Positions 37,048 through 50,200 of a stretch of DNA of 64,000 nt are shown one piece after another. Origin of the DNA: Sitta carolinensis (taxonomy: Eukaryota > Chordata > Aves > Passeriformes > Sittidae). The translations under genes were made by a program, and so were the position numbers. The stretch lies in NCBI GenBank assembly GCA_032173965.1, contig JAVUNC010000006.1, positions 17,706,028-17,770,027 on the forward strand. Reading direction: 5' to 3'. Each line of letters begins with the position of its first letter. Positions within the stretch are counted from its first letter, which is position 1. The notes under the pieces were generated by a model. The model had not been told where the DNA came from, did no database searches, and saw nothing but the letters and a program-made list of their open reading frames with translations.

Positions 37048-38213
37048 GTTCTTGTGTTCTTCTTATGCCTCAGTGTGAACTAAGGACATGAAAAGTAACA
37101 GATCAATTGGAAAACATATAGAATTTTATTTCCTTAATAACAGCACAGTTAAATTACTGAGTGATGAAACAGTTTTGAAGTATTTATTAACCACTTTTTA
37201 AAGTATGAAGCCACATTAATACTTGCAATGATAATTATGTTCTCTTCTTCATGTACATGGAGTAAACAGTCTTTTTTGTCTTAAGAATATGAACAGAACC
37301 CTGGCTGTTACGATCAGGAAAATATGTGTTTTGTTTTCCTTTTCAGGATAAGTAACCAGTCTTGCTCATCCAAAATAACATAATTTTGTTTGTTCCTCTT
37401 GTTCAACCTGATAACTTTGATAACACACACCTTTCCTGTTGAAACTTTATGCATACTTTATCAGTGACAGATGCTAATGCCTGTCACTATATTCAAGAGA
37501 TTTTTAGTATTGGCTCTTCACTATTGTTAAGAATTCCTTTTTTAAAACAGTTTCTTTTAATGCTCTGTATTCATACATCAATAAAACTTAAAATGCATAT
37601 TTCTTTTTTGTTGATTTTTCAATCAAAATTCCACATGTAAGATTCATAGACTCTAATATTTTAGACTGTAGGCATTATATTGGGGTGAGTTTCTTCTGCA
37701 TATAAGCTGTTTTTAAGGATTTACAAAGTTCACAGCCTTTAAACTGCAGGATGAATTCTGCCCTTGGAATAGTGTGTTGAATTCTCCTTGAATTCAATGT
37801 GAGTCCTATGTGAATGACTCAGGGCAGGAAATGGCCTTTAAAAGGGACTGATTTGCCTTTTAAAAATTCATTCACAACAAACAGAGGCTTTAATCAGTCT
37901 CCTGACTAATTTGCTGTTCAAGCAAAATAGCCAACCTCTGACATTAAGTTTGGAGAGATGATTAATCTTCAACATAAACTGGAAGGGGAAACATGTCTTC
38001 TGTATCATCTCCTCTGCTAGCTCACAGGGGTTCAGGTGATGAGGCTTTGCCCCATCTTTGGCAGAATGAAGAAAGCATTCTAGGCTAGCAGGGACATAAA
38101 TGCACACTGACTATTGCATAAATGCCCTGTGATTCTTTTCACCATCTTTTCTTTTGCAGGGAGGTTGGAAATGGGGACAAATAGACAATGGCCTCCCACC
38201 CCAAAACTTCCAA

Positions 38214-38271
38214 TTTATAAATGTAAATATAAATATAAATGTAAATGTAAATATAAATAAAAATATAAATG
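38214..38271. repeat. (ATAAAT / GTAAAT)n hexanucleotide array
   Basis: About nine hexamer units alternate between ATAAAT and GTAAAT with one shortened unit. No G or C occurs except in the GTAAAT units and at the right edge. Confidence 0.9.
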
Positions 38272-39102
38272 CATAATATTCCCTTTATGGAAATTGCTTT
38301 TGGAGTAAGATAAGTATACTTAATGGGTTAACTAGAAAAAAGAACTGCCTTATAATACCTGCCATCTATGATTATTATAATCTTGCAGACAAATATAATT
38401 ACAGTGTGTGATGTCTGTTTATGTCTGTGAAAGCTTTGATTGTGTTCTCTTGTCTGCATTACACTGCAAAACAGCATAAACATTTATATCATATAGTAAC
38501 TCTAATCCAGTGCTAATGCCCTGAGCTATGGGTGTCACTTCAAATTGCCAAGATTTATGTGATAGTTATATTTGCCTTTTTCAGGTGAATTCGACCCTAG
38601 TACATTTAGTGTTATACTGATTTGTAGAATCTAGAAGACTATTAATAGGCTGCAGACAGAAGATAAATTACTTATAGACGAGCATGTATTATAAATCATA
38701 ATTATTCCAGAGTTTCAGTATCTCATACAGAAATTGAGATTGGCTGTAGGGACTATGTAATTATTGAAATATTAATATAGGACCTCTCGAATTTTAGAGG
38801 CAGTGTAGATTTTACAGCACAGATTATATACAAATTCATCATAACATTTTACCAATGTGCACACCACGTTTAAAATAAGAGCTCTTAGGTTGCACAAACT
38901 ACACCTCTATTCTTAAAAAATTCTGAGCACTAAAGAAATAGGTGAGTATTAGACATTTTTATTTTTTTTTTTTCTCATTTATATGCGCTTTAGGAGGGAA
39001 ATAGAACAGACAAATGTGAATACAGGATTTGTATGCAGCTAATGCCATCTCTCAGCTTGAAATTAAGTTGAACCTTTGGTCTAGAGATAGCCAGTTCAGT
39101 AG

Positions 39103-39694
39103 TGTCGTGGTTTAACCCTGCCAGGAACCAAGCCCCAGGCAGCTGCTCACTCACTCCTCCACCAGTGGGACTGGGGAGAAAATCAAAAGGGTGAAACCTA
39201 GAAAACGAATGGGTTGAGTTAAAGACCGATTAACAGGGGAAGCAAAAGCTGCACACAAAAAAAGCAAATGCAGAACAAGGAATTAGTTCCCCAGTTTCCA
39301 TGGGCAGGCAGGTGTTCAGCCATCTCTGGGAGAACAGGGCCCCATCACATGCAGCAGTGACTTGGGAAGACAAATGCTGTCACTCCAAATATCTCCCCCT
39401 TCCTTCTTCTTCCCCTCATCTTATATACTGAGCATGTTACACGGTCTGGAATATCCATTTGACCAGTTAGGGTCACCTGTCCTTGTTGTATCTCCTCCCA
39501 ACCTTCCAGGCACCCCCAGCTTCCTCTCCAGCCAGGCAGTACAAAGAGCAGAAAAGTGGCTCTGTGTAAGCCCTGCATAGCAATAACAAATACATCTCTA
39601 TATTATCATCACAGTGCTCAGCACAAATTCAAAACTCAGCCCCATACTAGCCATGATGAAGAAAATTAACTCTATGTCAGCCAAAACCAGCACA
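39103..39694 (-). mobile_element. ERVL-like solo LTR, nearly complete, minus orientation
   Basis: The plus strand shows the reverse complement of an ERVL-type LTR from end to end. It begins TGTCGTGGTTTAACCCTGCC at 39103, continues with 'gcagctgctcactcactcct' (39139), 'agtgggactggggagaaaatc' (39164) and 'gggttgagttaaagaccgattaa' (39210), and has 'tttgaccagttagggtcacctgtccttg' (39458). It ends 'gtcagccaaaaccagcaca' at 39694. The terminal bases are TG and CA. On the minus strand CAGTATATAAG (39420-39430) is a possible TATA box. The 4-bp flanks gtag (39099-39102) and atag (39695-39698) differ by one base and may be a decayed target-site duplication. No internal retroviral sequence adjoins it. Confidence 0.87.
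39420..39430 (-). promoter_or_regulatory. Candidate TATA box of the ERVL-like LTR
   Basis: CAGTATATAAG on the minus strand lies in the U3-like part of the LTR in the LTR's own orientation. Activity is unknown; the call rests on sequence and position only. Confidence 0.4.
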
Positions 39695-40600
39695 ATAGCT
39701 AGACACTCATAGAGAGGTAGCAAGGAGACTTTAAAATATATTTTCACGCTATGTGATGCACACATACAGACCATATAAAGTGTCACATCCTATTTGAAAG
39801 GTATATAAGGTCACTAAGGGAAATAACTACACAGTGTGAATGCTCACTTCAATGGGGCAACAAGTCACTCTCTGAACAGTGCCCAAATATCAAGATCTGT
39901 GGTTTCCCACTTCCTGGCTGCAATCAGGGAATGAGAAAGGATGAACTGGAGGAAGTTGGTGCCAGAGCCGCTTCATGGGGTTTTGGCTGCTTGGACTCAG
40001 GGCCAGCACTGACAGCAGCGCAGCTGTGCAGCCTGGATTCAGAGAGCTTTTTGAGGAGTAGCTGTGGGAAGCCTTAGCAGAGGCCATTCCCTTGCACTCA
40101 GGAGCTGCATTTAATCTGGGAAATTGCCCTTGTCACCTTTCTAGGGTGCACTGCATCCATGCAGAGGCCCAGCCATGTAGCTCACTGATCTGAACCTGAC
40201 CCACTGGCCAGCACTGCCTGGCTTAACCTGACACCTGCCTTAGTTTCTGGACTTGTCTGCTGTCCAGCTTGGCTGACAGTGCCCAGCCTGGCCTGCCCTC
40301 CTTGTTCAGGTACTGCAGGACTTGTCCATCAGGCCATTGCCCTGCTGCCCTCAGCCTGGCTCACCACCCCTGCAGAACAGCATTCTGCTGCTGCTCCCTC
40401 TCTCTCAGAGACCAATATGAATTTGACTGTTGTTGGAATAAGGAAACCACCTGAAGAGGATAACCCTGTTTAAGCTTAGTGTTCAACTTCTGTGGAACAC
40501 AGGGTTTCCTTTGTGATACACATTTCTTTAATGTCAGTAGTGCCATTAAAATTTTGAGGCCCATGAATGGAGAGGTTGGTAAGTAGTGCTTTTAATGAGA
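39695..40600. other. Unclassified GC-rich block downstream of the LTR
   Basis: From about 39900 to 40520 the sequence is much richer in G and C than its neighbours, with repeated words such as CTGGCC, CCTGGCTTAACCTGAC, CAGCCTGGC and TGCTGC. Small frames on both strands (60-67 codons) have no recognised motif. The block looks like an older retroelement segment or an LTR I do not recognise, or duplicated unique DNA. No terminal repeats could be matched. Confidence 0.45.
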
Positions 40601-40660
40601 CTCACGTAAAACTAAATACTTTGACATCCTAGTCTTCTCATGTTTTTACTCTCATTTAAA

Positions 40661-40702
40661 TATATTTATTTGAAATTAAATATATATTTATTTGAAATTA
40701 AG
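40661..40702. repeat. Tandem duplication of a ~21-bp AT-rich unit
   Basis: tatatttatttgaaattaaa (40661-40680) is followed by tatatatttatttgaaattaag (40681-40702). The second copy has two extra bases (TA). Confidence 0.85.
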
Positions 40703-43600
40703 TATATAAGATCAAACTTCTGACTGCAAATAATACAACATTTCTAGACATGGTAGTAGCAGTGAAGGTGCATTCTCTATATCTCATCATACCTGTAAAT
40801 CAGAGCAAGTAACATTGACATAGCATGAACAGTGTCTTGATTCTTTCTATAGAAGCTTAGTATAGAACTGCAGTAAGGCAAAATGAACATCCTCATTCAT
40901 ACTGTTTATGTCCCAGCTTGCTCCATGTATATAGAAATAATGTGAGACTTTTAAATCAAAGCAAGTTTTGGCACAAACCTCAAGCACACTCCATTAAGTG
41001 TATGATTTTTTGTTTCTCATCATTTAGAATTCAATATCTAAGAATGTTTTAAGACAGGGAAATTTCCTATATGAAAGTAGGAGTACCATTTTGCCAAAAA
41101 TCATGCTTAATTTATCTCTGCAGCCTTTATTTTTTTTCAATTTGTGAATTTTCTCATTACCTAAAATTAAGCTGTGTTTTTATGAATGGCCTTTCCATTT
41201 TTTGTATACCTATCGTAATAAAAAGCTAAATCCAAAACTCAGATACAGATACTACAGCTTAGTGTTATGAAACACCTTTTTAAAAGTTGCAATCTCATTT
41301 TCAGATCCTGCAAAATTCTAAGAAATACAGTAAATAATTTTTATGCTTATACTGTTCTGCGTCATTTGTGGAATTTGTAAATCAGTTGTATTCATCATTT
41401 AGATGAATACATACTCTCTAAATGTGATACTGGAACATGAAAGACACATTGAGATTTGTGTCATACTGAAGAAGCCCAGTTTGCCTTTCCCATGCAGCTT
41501 AGTCAGTCAGTAAATAAATTTAAATTGAAAAAAAAAAATTTTAAAGTTAGGAGTACCAAATCCAAACATACACATTCTTCTGATGCAGTTTTTCAAAATG
41601 TTCTTTCTAACTTAAACGAAGATAACAGACATATGCAGTATAAATAAAAGAAGTATATATGCATCTATTAATGAATTAAATGCTTTGAAAATAATTTCAT
41701 TTAAAACTCGTAGACAGCAAAAAAGAAGACGGATCTTATCTAAGGACAGGACAGTTCTTTTCTTGGTTTCTAAAGCCCCAGAATATGTTCGAGAGTACAG
41801 TAAGAATGCTGTGTGCTGTTTCAAAATGCTGGCGTGCTGTTTCAAAATAGTGCAAGTCCTGCACTTTCTAGTTCGCAACAGCAGATTGTTTATGCATGCA
41901 TCTGAATTACTTCATGGTTAGCAGGCTGGTGTTGCAGCATAGGATAAATAATTATAACAAAAGCTACCCAAATGTTCAAGATGCCTTTCAACAAATATCA
42001 TCCAGGTTCTCCACTCTGGCTCTGTGCATGAACGTATGCAGCTGTATGGAGAGACCCAGAGGATCACAGCTGTTTGTTTTTTTTAATATTGGTTGTACAT
42101 AACCTGGAAACACATTCTAGTATGTGTGTTCTCACTCTATCTGTATTGTTTGTTAAAAATTTTATTGCAACTTTTCTGCCAAGCACAAGTAGGTCCATCT
42201 TGAGAAAGATCTGATTAGTAATGAGTCTTCATGTATGCTCCATTTGAACACTTAACAACTATATTTCATTTTTTTAATGAAACTCAGGAGTGTGAACCTT
42301 TAACCATGCAATAACACACGAGATGTTACTTGACTGCAAAGATATGTAGCAACATTGTTATGCCTTTCTCCACATCTGGACTGATTAATTCTTTTCTACT
42401 ATTACTTCATGATACTTACCCAAAAATACATATTGGTTTTAAAGTTGCAACCACTGGTGCTTTATCATTAAATCATACAAAAGCTCGCTTTTCTAGAAAT
42501 CTTGAAAAGAAGCTGCCTCAGTCTGAGTGTCTAATGTGAATAATTTTTTCATTAAAAGAAAAGCAGGGTGATTTTCCTTTGCTACTATGTAAAAGTCATT
42601 AGCATAACAATGAAAAAATGAGGGTAGATGAATAAGCAGTATCAAAAATTAAAACTTCATTCATAATAAAGAAAAAAAAAAAAAAAACAAACCACATTTA
42701 AAGTAAATGTCTGGCTTGTTAACATGAAGCTGACCTAGCATTTTTTCCTCCTGAGTCATACACAGAAATGCTGCTGTGCAGTGTACTGTTAAGAGCATGG
42801 AAGTCTGACCATTTTGCAGATTTATGGAATCCCTGTAGGATTTTCTTTCTAAATATAAACTATATGTTATGCTCACAGGCAAAGTCTTAAAACAACATTA
42901 ATGCTCTGATATCAGCATTGCCAAGAAAGCACTGATACTTTGTTGTTGCTAGGCAAGTCTAATTTCAAAACTTGAATGAAATCTCAGACTGTTTGTATGA
43001 AACACTTTGAAAATGACCAACGAAATTATTGGAAATTAATAAATAGTTTTTTAAGTTGTTTTTAATCACTTTAATTACCCTCACTCTATCAGTGGCTGAA
43101 TGTAGAGAGTGCATAAAGGAAAAGCCATTTGTTTGCTGACAGCCTTGAATGTAATGGTGATATTGTAATTGCCTACAGGTTTAGCTTTTCTATCATCAGC
43201 CTCACACAAGAAGGTCTTCAGTGTCTGTTAAAGCAATAGCCATTCTACTGACAGTTCCCAGTATCTTCAGTCTGCTGTAACTCTGCAGAAACAGTTATGA
43301 AGAAAAAAATCATTCTCTGAATTCTGAGCTAACTGTAGATTATATATAGGATATAATTGATAATATGTGTCTATTATTTATTATATGTTTACTTTCAGCA
43401 GAATTGCATCTGGTTTCCATTTGCAAGATCGAGACATGCTTGTGCATATATCTGGTAATATTTTACCTTCATTGGCCTGGAATTTGAAATTGAACTGATG
43501 CAGAATACTTTATTTCATCAGCTTTTGTACTGGAAAGACATAAAATGACCTTTTAAGTGAAATGTTCATTGTCTGTGATAAGGAGGGATGTCAGAAGAGG
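40703..43600. other. AT-rich non-coding sequence, no gene seen
   Basis: It contains a 21-bp tandem duplication at 41813-41853 and an A16 run at 42672-42687. Frames of up to 88 codons, for example minus strand 41878-41612 through the duplication, show no recognisable motif. Confidence 0.6.
41813..41853. repeat. Tandem duplication of a 21-bp unit
   Basis: gtgctgtttcaaaatgctggc is followed directly by gtgctgtttcaaaatagtgc. The first 15 bases are identical between units. Confidence 0.9.
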
Positions 43601-44290
43601 AACAGTGGAATGCTTTAGCAGAGTCTCCATGAGTAATGACACTGTTCACAGCCCCATGAGTTACACAAACAGCTCTCCCCTCTGCAGACCAGCAGATCCT
43701 GTGATCTTTCTGGTTGTTCTCTGGATCAGGTTAAAGTCCCCTGCTCCATCCAACAGTCAGCTCCTCCTGTGATCTCCCCTTCAGACAGACAAACAGGCAG
43801 ACATGCACACACACGGCTCTCTGGCTGCTTTGCCCCCTTGCAGGTTAGCCTGGGGTGATCTTTGCTACTGCTCCCACGCTCACCCAGGGGCCGCACATCC
43901 TCCGGGTACCGGCACCGCACACAGACCCTCCAGCACATGGTCTGGCTCCTGCTGGTGCACCCAGAGCCCCATACACACACACATGCACACAGAATAGAGA
44001 CTCCCTCACCCAAGAAGAAGGGAAGGAATTTAACTAGAAGACAGGACAGACTGCATTTTTGAGATACAAGGCATAGCCGCACAAGCATACCCACAAATAC
44101 CTGTTTAAGTTACAGGCCCTTCTTATCCCCTAATTCATCCTTTTTTCCCACACTCCCTCAAATCACCTAAATTCTTCCCTTTTCCTGCCATTAATTCCTC
44201 CCCCTAAACATCCCATAGTAAATCCTGTGCAATCCTAAAATGTTCTTCTCCTTCATCTCATAATACGTCACCTACCTTTAGGCAGCAAAT
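43600..44290. other. GC-rich block followed by a G-poor pyrimidine-rich block
   Basis: 43630-44000 is rich in G and C, with CpGs clustered around 43876-43920 and CA-rich words (acacacacac near 43973). From about 44111 to 44290 the plus strand is strikingly poor in G and rich in C, T and A. The abrupt change on both sides suggests inserted DNA, perhaps an unrecognised LTR or other retroelement. No family landmark and no coding motif were recognised; a 122-codon minus-strand frame (44094-43726) resembles nothing known. Confidence 0.45.
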
Positions 44291-47200
44291 ATGAGGTGCT
44301 CCAGCACTGACTCTTCTTGATGGGTTTCACACCTGGAAAATGAGCCTCAGTCTGTCCCAGAACAGGTTTGCTAGGGTGCTTCTTCCTTTCCATCCTTAAT
44401 TTGCATTTCTCACCTGGTTTTGTGGCCCTGTGCTCCTCTGGTCAACTGGAAAGGGACCTTTGAGTGGGTGATGGCTTTTGTGATGGGCCTGGAACAAACA
44501 TCCCCAACAGCCATCATTACTCTGTGCTCATTTGAGTATGCAGAGGAGCATAACATAATACATTCTACAGGTAAGCTATATTAAAAAGGATTCAGCAAAG
44601 TATCCTCACAACACATCATTCTCAGAGCAGCCCAGACAACTAGTTGCTGGACCTTCAGTATGGGTGTGTGTAGTAACAGTAACTAGCCCTGTAGCAGATA
44701 TAAGGACAATTCCCCTCATATCTTGCAATACTTGAGATTAGAATGTCATCAATTGCAATAAGGTTCCTAAAACTGTTAGCTATTATCACAAACAGAAACA
44801 GAATTTTCTTATAATCGCCTAAGGATTTAGAGGTAACCTCTTAGAGCGTATTTAGACTAAGGAAGCAGGAGAGAACAGTCCCAGGGAATTGGCTTGCAAA
44901 GTGGAAGTCTTGTTGCATCCTGTTTGTTTCTGATATCTCTGCCTTTGGAAACATGAAAACAAGAAATTTGTTGAATTTTCCTGCTTGGCAATTTTTTTCC
45001 TGTTTAGATATTCCTTTTTCTGTGTTCATTGTAACATGGAGATAAATACTAATGTTTTGTTATTGAAAGTGGAAATCTGCTGCAAAACACTTCAGTGCTT
45101 CCCTTTGGGTTTTTCATGCTGGGCTTCCCCCACTATCAACCCTTTCATAATCACCATGCTTTAAAGAAGATAAATATAATTTATTGTCTTCAGAAACAAC
45201 ATTCTTAATATGGCACTATGAATGACTGCTGTCACCATTCAGTTGTCTCTCATATTCTGAGAACTAGTTCCGACAAAAATATCCTTTTTTCCCAAGAACC
45301 AACACATGGATCAGAGTATTAGCAAGGCTACCATAGCTGATCTCTATTATAACATCCTGTATGTCTAAAATTATTATATTTTATTTATATAAACACCCTT
45401 TGAAAATTTACAGATGAGTGTTAATCAGTTATTTTGGTGTTTCACAAGATATTTTTGCAAAGAAACCTCTCTCTGCTGCTAGATAAAATGAGATTTTTTT
45501 ATATATATTATTCCTTGTCTATACTGGTGGTTTCCAAAGGAGCAGTTACCCCAAATATCACTGACAAATCACAGTCTTGAGGTAAATTGCATGGTACCAT
45601 CAGAAGATATGTAATTCATCGCATTCTCTTGTATGTTTACTAATTTTGCCGTTGATCCATGAGTAGGATATCCTTCAAAGAATGAAATCTATTTTTACAG
45701 CTGTTTTAAAATTGATTGGATTGCAGGCACATCTACTGAAATCAATCACTAATTGAAGAAACAGAACAAGATTTTTATTATAGGGTTTCAGATAATACCA
45801 AGTCCCTTGTGAAAAGTATATTATTTCTTTTCATTGTTCTGCTTTTGGAAAACTATAACTGTGAATTGGTGGGGTTTTCAACTGTATAGGTCATAGGAAT
45901 TACAAACATTTCCAAAGCAAAATCACTGAATAATCCCTGACAGAGTGGCTTACAAAAGTATTTAGTCTACTATATATTATCATCATCAGTGTTCTTTCAC
46001 AGACATAGGAAGATGTCCTTTAGCTATCAGCTCAAAGCAATTCAAATATTTTAGTTTTGATGACTATCTAACCATAGAGCTTTTTAGCAAACCATTTAGA
46101 ATTAATGGCACTACATAATACCTCACACCAACCACAACACATTTTTGTTAAAGTGATAACCAAAGCTGATTCCTTCCATCCTGGATTGAAATTCTGGTGC
46201 CCTTGTGACTAAATTCCTTTGGGTTGGTCAGTTCTAGGAAAGCAACAAACTCAAGGGGTTTCAGAATTCATATCTTCATGAGCTGAAGGTGCAAAAAAAT
46301 ACCTATGCCATAGAGAAAACCAGCTGGCTACAGCTGGAGAGTTGGAAAAACTAGGCATTTTTCTGCCAGAAACCTTGAGGCCTATTTGGTTATCTATGGA
46401 CTGTTAAGGCACTGAAGTTGATTTTAATGTATATTTTCGTAGGCTCTTTTTTTTTTTTTCTGAGAAGCCTTTCTAGTATCAAGAGATATATATGAATTTA
46501 ACTGCATTTTTTGAGTAAAGTAATGCTCGTTCCTCTGAAATACTTGCATTCATTTACGTTCTGTAACTTCCATATATCCAAGCTAATGCATATTTAAAAT
46601 GTTTAAACTTGTTTGTATGAAAATATATAAGTTTGTAGACTTATGGTCTTCCTATTTTCCAATAGCCTATGAGTAAACCTGCTATGCAGTCAAAGAGTAT
46701 TAAAACCTAGGTAGGTGACCGAGATTGTCTTTAATCCACTTTACGCAAACAAGAAAAGAAGAGCAACAAAATCTCACAGACTTTTTTAGAGCTCTACAGG
46801 CATTCTGGAATCCAGGATCCATTGTTCTAGTGTCCTAATTCCTGATATTTTTTGCCTCCGCTATGTTCTCTCTCTCTAAAGTTACCACCATTTAATAAGT
46901 GAACCTTACTGGAGAACCAATTATATTATTTTTCATCAAGAATGTTGGAAGGTCCTTGATGTGTGCCTAAGTTCATGTGGGACCAATCTTGTCCACAGTG
47001 GGTGTCACTTTTTAAACACCAAGGATACAGCCCAGATTCAACTGAATTATCAAAGACTAGTAAATCTGTATGAATGGCTGAACTGTGATTACTGTCTTTG
47101 ACGATGTTCCTAGTCTGCAGAAAATTAAGGAAAATATGGCACTGCTAAAACTGAAGTAAGAAACTAATTTACTACCATATCAAGATTTCCTAGTTACCTG

Positions 47201-50200
47201 CAAAAGAGCACAGTTTCTAAGGTATCCCCCCCAGAAAAAAATCGTTGGAAAAATCATGGGTATTTCACTTAATAATCTCTCTTTGTATGTTTTGATCTAT
47301 GTTTTTATTTTCTGAACTCCTTCATAAAGATAATTTGTAAACAAATTGATACTTTTGTAAAATATTTAAAAGTCCCTGTGAGTAAGAAAATATGGGCATT
47401 GAAAGGAATTTAAGGAAAGTCTTTTTTATCAATGGCATACTCAGTTACCATAGCTCAGCTGGCACATGTTTAGTTCCACTGTGGTCTTTTTATTTTTAGT
47501 CCAAGGCTTTAGTTTCTTAAGCCAGACCTTGCAGCACTGAATGAAACAATTCAATAAAACCAATTTGGATACAATACCCAGAACTGGTACTTACTGCAAT
47601 ATCCAGTGTTGGTGACAGGCTGCCTGGAGTCCTGCCAATGCTGATTTAGCAGTATATGCCAGCTCAGTGAGTCAGAAACAGTTTTTACATGTGCCAGCTC
47701 AATTGTGCAAGGTTGCTCAGAAATCCCTTTCAATATCCAGGCAGAATAATTGCTGTATTTACAATTTACTTTCCTTAGGAGAAAGGAACAAAGAAAAAGA
47801 GAAGCATCAATAGAATGGCTTTTACTATCAATTTTGTAGCCTGCTGTGGAAGGTCACTGCTTTGAAAATATTTCAGTCTAAGTGAATATTTAGGTCATGT
47901 GATAGTGTGTTCAGCTTTCTGACATTCAAGTACGCAAGAGAGCAAAACAGTAATTGAAAGGATAACTGCTTTGAAACAGTGAGAATAAAAGTTTAAAAAG
48001 TCACTTGCCTAAGAAGAGAAAAGTTTAGCAAAGACTGAGGAACGAACGTGTAGTTTAATGTAAATTTAACCCACATATCATAACTGAGAGCAAAAAAAAT
48101 GGAGCATAGGTACGATCTTTTTAAACATGTTTTTCATGGAATGATGTGACAATAGTATAGATGTAGGAATATTACTTTCCCCTCAGTATAGAATGAGTTT
48201 GTAGAAAATTTCTGTTTCAGACTAGTATCTTTAGAGTTCCTCTGTTCAGCTCACTATGAAATAGGAAAAGGAGCACTTTTAAGAGCCAAGTCAAAAATAC
48301 CTATTCATCATTTTCCTAGGACAGTGTCGTTACTGATGAGTTGCATAAAAAGCAAATGATAATTTAGGAAACCAGAACCCAACTGGAACAGGTTTGTCTT
48401 GTTTAATTTTAAAAATAGTAATAAAACTGAATAAGAGGATAAAATTTATATTATAATAGTCACTGAAGCCAGTATCACTTACTGGGTACCTATCACAAGA
48501 CTGGTTCAGTGTAAAATAAAGTTACCATCTACTCAAATTTCCTTATAATGCAATTAGAATATCAGTGAGAGAAACATTGTCTGAACACACAAACCCATGT
48601 TCCCTATCCCAAAATCAAGTTACAATAGCTGGACTAGGTGATTTGGAAAAAAAAAAAACCATCCACTCCTAGGCTTTGAAACAGTAATCACCATGCCTAG
48701 TAACACTGGTTTTCCCCAAGGTGCGAAGAACCTCTTTGTACTCCCACCTGCTTTTCTGTCATGACAAGTAACTCCAATGCATTTCAGAGTCAGATAACTT
48801 CCTACTATTTTTAACCTCTGAAAATTACCTGTCAGCGTTTTTTTACCAGTCTCTCTTTTTTTTCTGCTTCCACCACTGACTCTAACAAAACTGGCTGCCC
48901 TTCCCATCAGAATTCCTTCTTGATGAGTTTTATATACCAATTTCCTTTTATTTCATGTCTCAGCTTTATGCAGTATCAGGCAGGCTAAGGCCTAACTTAT
49001 GCCATTCTAATCACTCGAAACACTGAAAAAACAGTTGCCCTTCATTTTCTCCTAGACATTATGTACATTTTACCCTTCTTCAGAAGGAAGTTTGGTGCTT
49101 ATAATAACCACATAGATAATAACATCAAAATAGCACCAAAAAAAAAAATTTAAATACTGACCCAAATTCCTTCTTAAATATGGTTCACAACAAATACTGA
49201 AATAAAAAGATGGGTAATTTTTTTAAGTTAAAAATTATTTTCTTATTGTTAGTCAAAATGAGACTTTTAATAAAACCATCTATTTAGATTAAATTTCAGT
49301 ATAGCATTAATTTTATACAATGTCAGTGTAATTCAATGGATTGGATGGGGTTAACCCAAGACTGGATGGTGTTTGGGTTGCTTCAGCTTCTGCTTTCTAA
49401 CCTGAATTGAAAGATACATTCAAAAAATTTAAGTCAAAAAAGATGTTAAAAACAATGAAATCAAACATCTTCAGGTAGGAAGAAATGGATATAAAAGCTG
49501 AATTTGCAAGTGTCCATATAATCTCTTGTCAACAGCTTTGGTTGTTCACAAGCCTCATTTCCACAATACAAAATTTAGCTCATGATAGAAATAAAAATTT
49601 TCTCAGAGAAACTTAGCCATCTGAGGAATGTAGTGGGGGTCACTGCAAAATATTGCATCATATAAAGATATTACAAGTGTCACAGTGACACACTATGCCA
49701 GATTTGCAGTCTGGAGGTCTGTACAGATCATCTACTGAGCTGTTCAAATACATAACAGGGACACAGAGTACTATGCCCACTTTTCAGAATGGAAACCACA
49801 TTCTTCTTGCTTTGAAACAACAGAGGTAACCAACTTAGACTTAATTTCTGAATTGTAAGTATCTTCACCCAGGGATATATGATGTTCAAAGGCTATAGGA
49901 ATCAGTAAACTCCAGCTCAATCATGCGTAATCTCAAACCCCAATATTAAAATAGCATGTATGGTCATCTTTATTAATCAGAATTTGTCTTTTTTTTCTAT
50001 ACTGAACAAAATATTATTGCTAATGAAATATCACAAAACATTTCTGCAGAGTTGTTGAGGAAGGTGAATGTATTGGTCAAATGACTTCTGATATAAAATA
50101 TCTAACTTTCTGCAATAGCAGCTTTGAAATGACTGACATAATAAGGAAAGTTTGACTGTGGGTGGCATCCGCAATACTGGGCACAGTGTGTTAATTACAT

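Larger units (their letters stand above)
35531..39102. other. AT-rich non-coding sequence with small tandem duplications
   Basis: No gene is seen. Local features are a 16-bp tandem duplication at 36942-36972, a duplicated palindromic 12-mer at 37024-37047 and an (ATAAAT)n-like array at 38214-38271. The block at 36660-36850 is slightly richer in G and C, without a recognised family. Confidence 0.6.

Noticed and set aside
43726..44094. 122-codon minus-strand frame in the GC-rich block
   Set aside because: Cysteine-rich by composition only; no motif spacing that fits a known domain, and it lies in likely inserted DNA.
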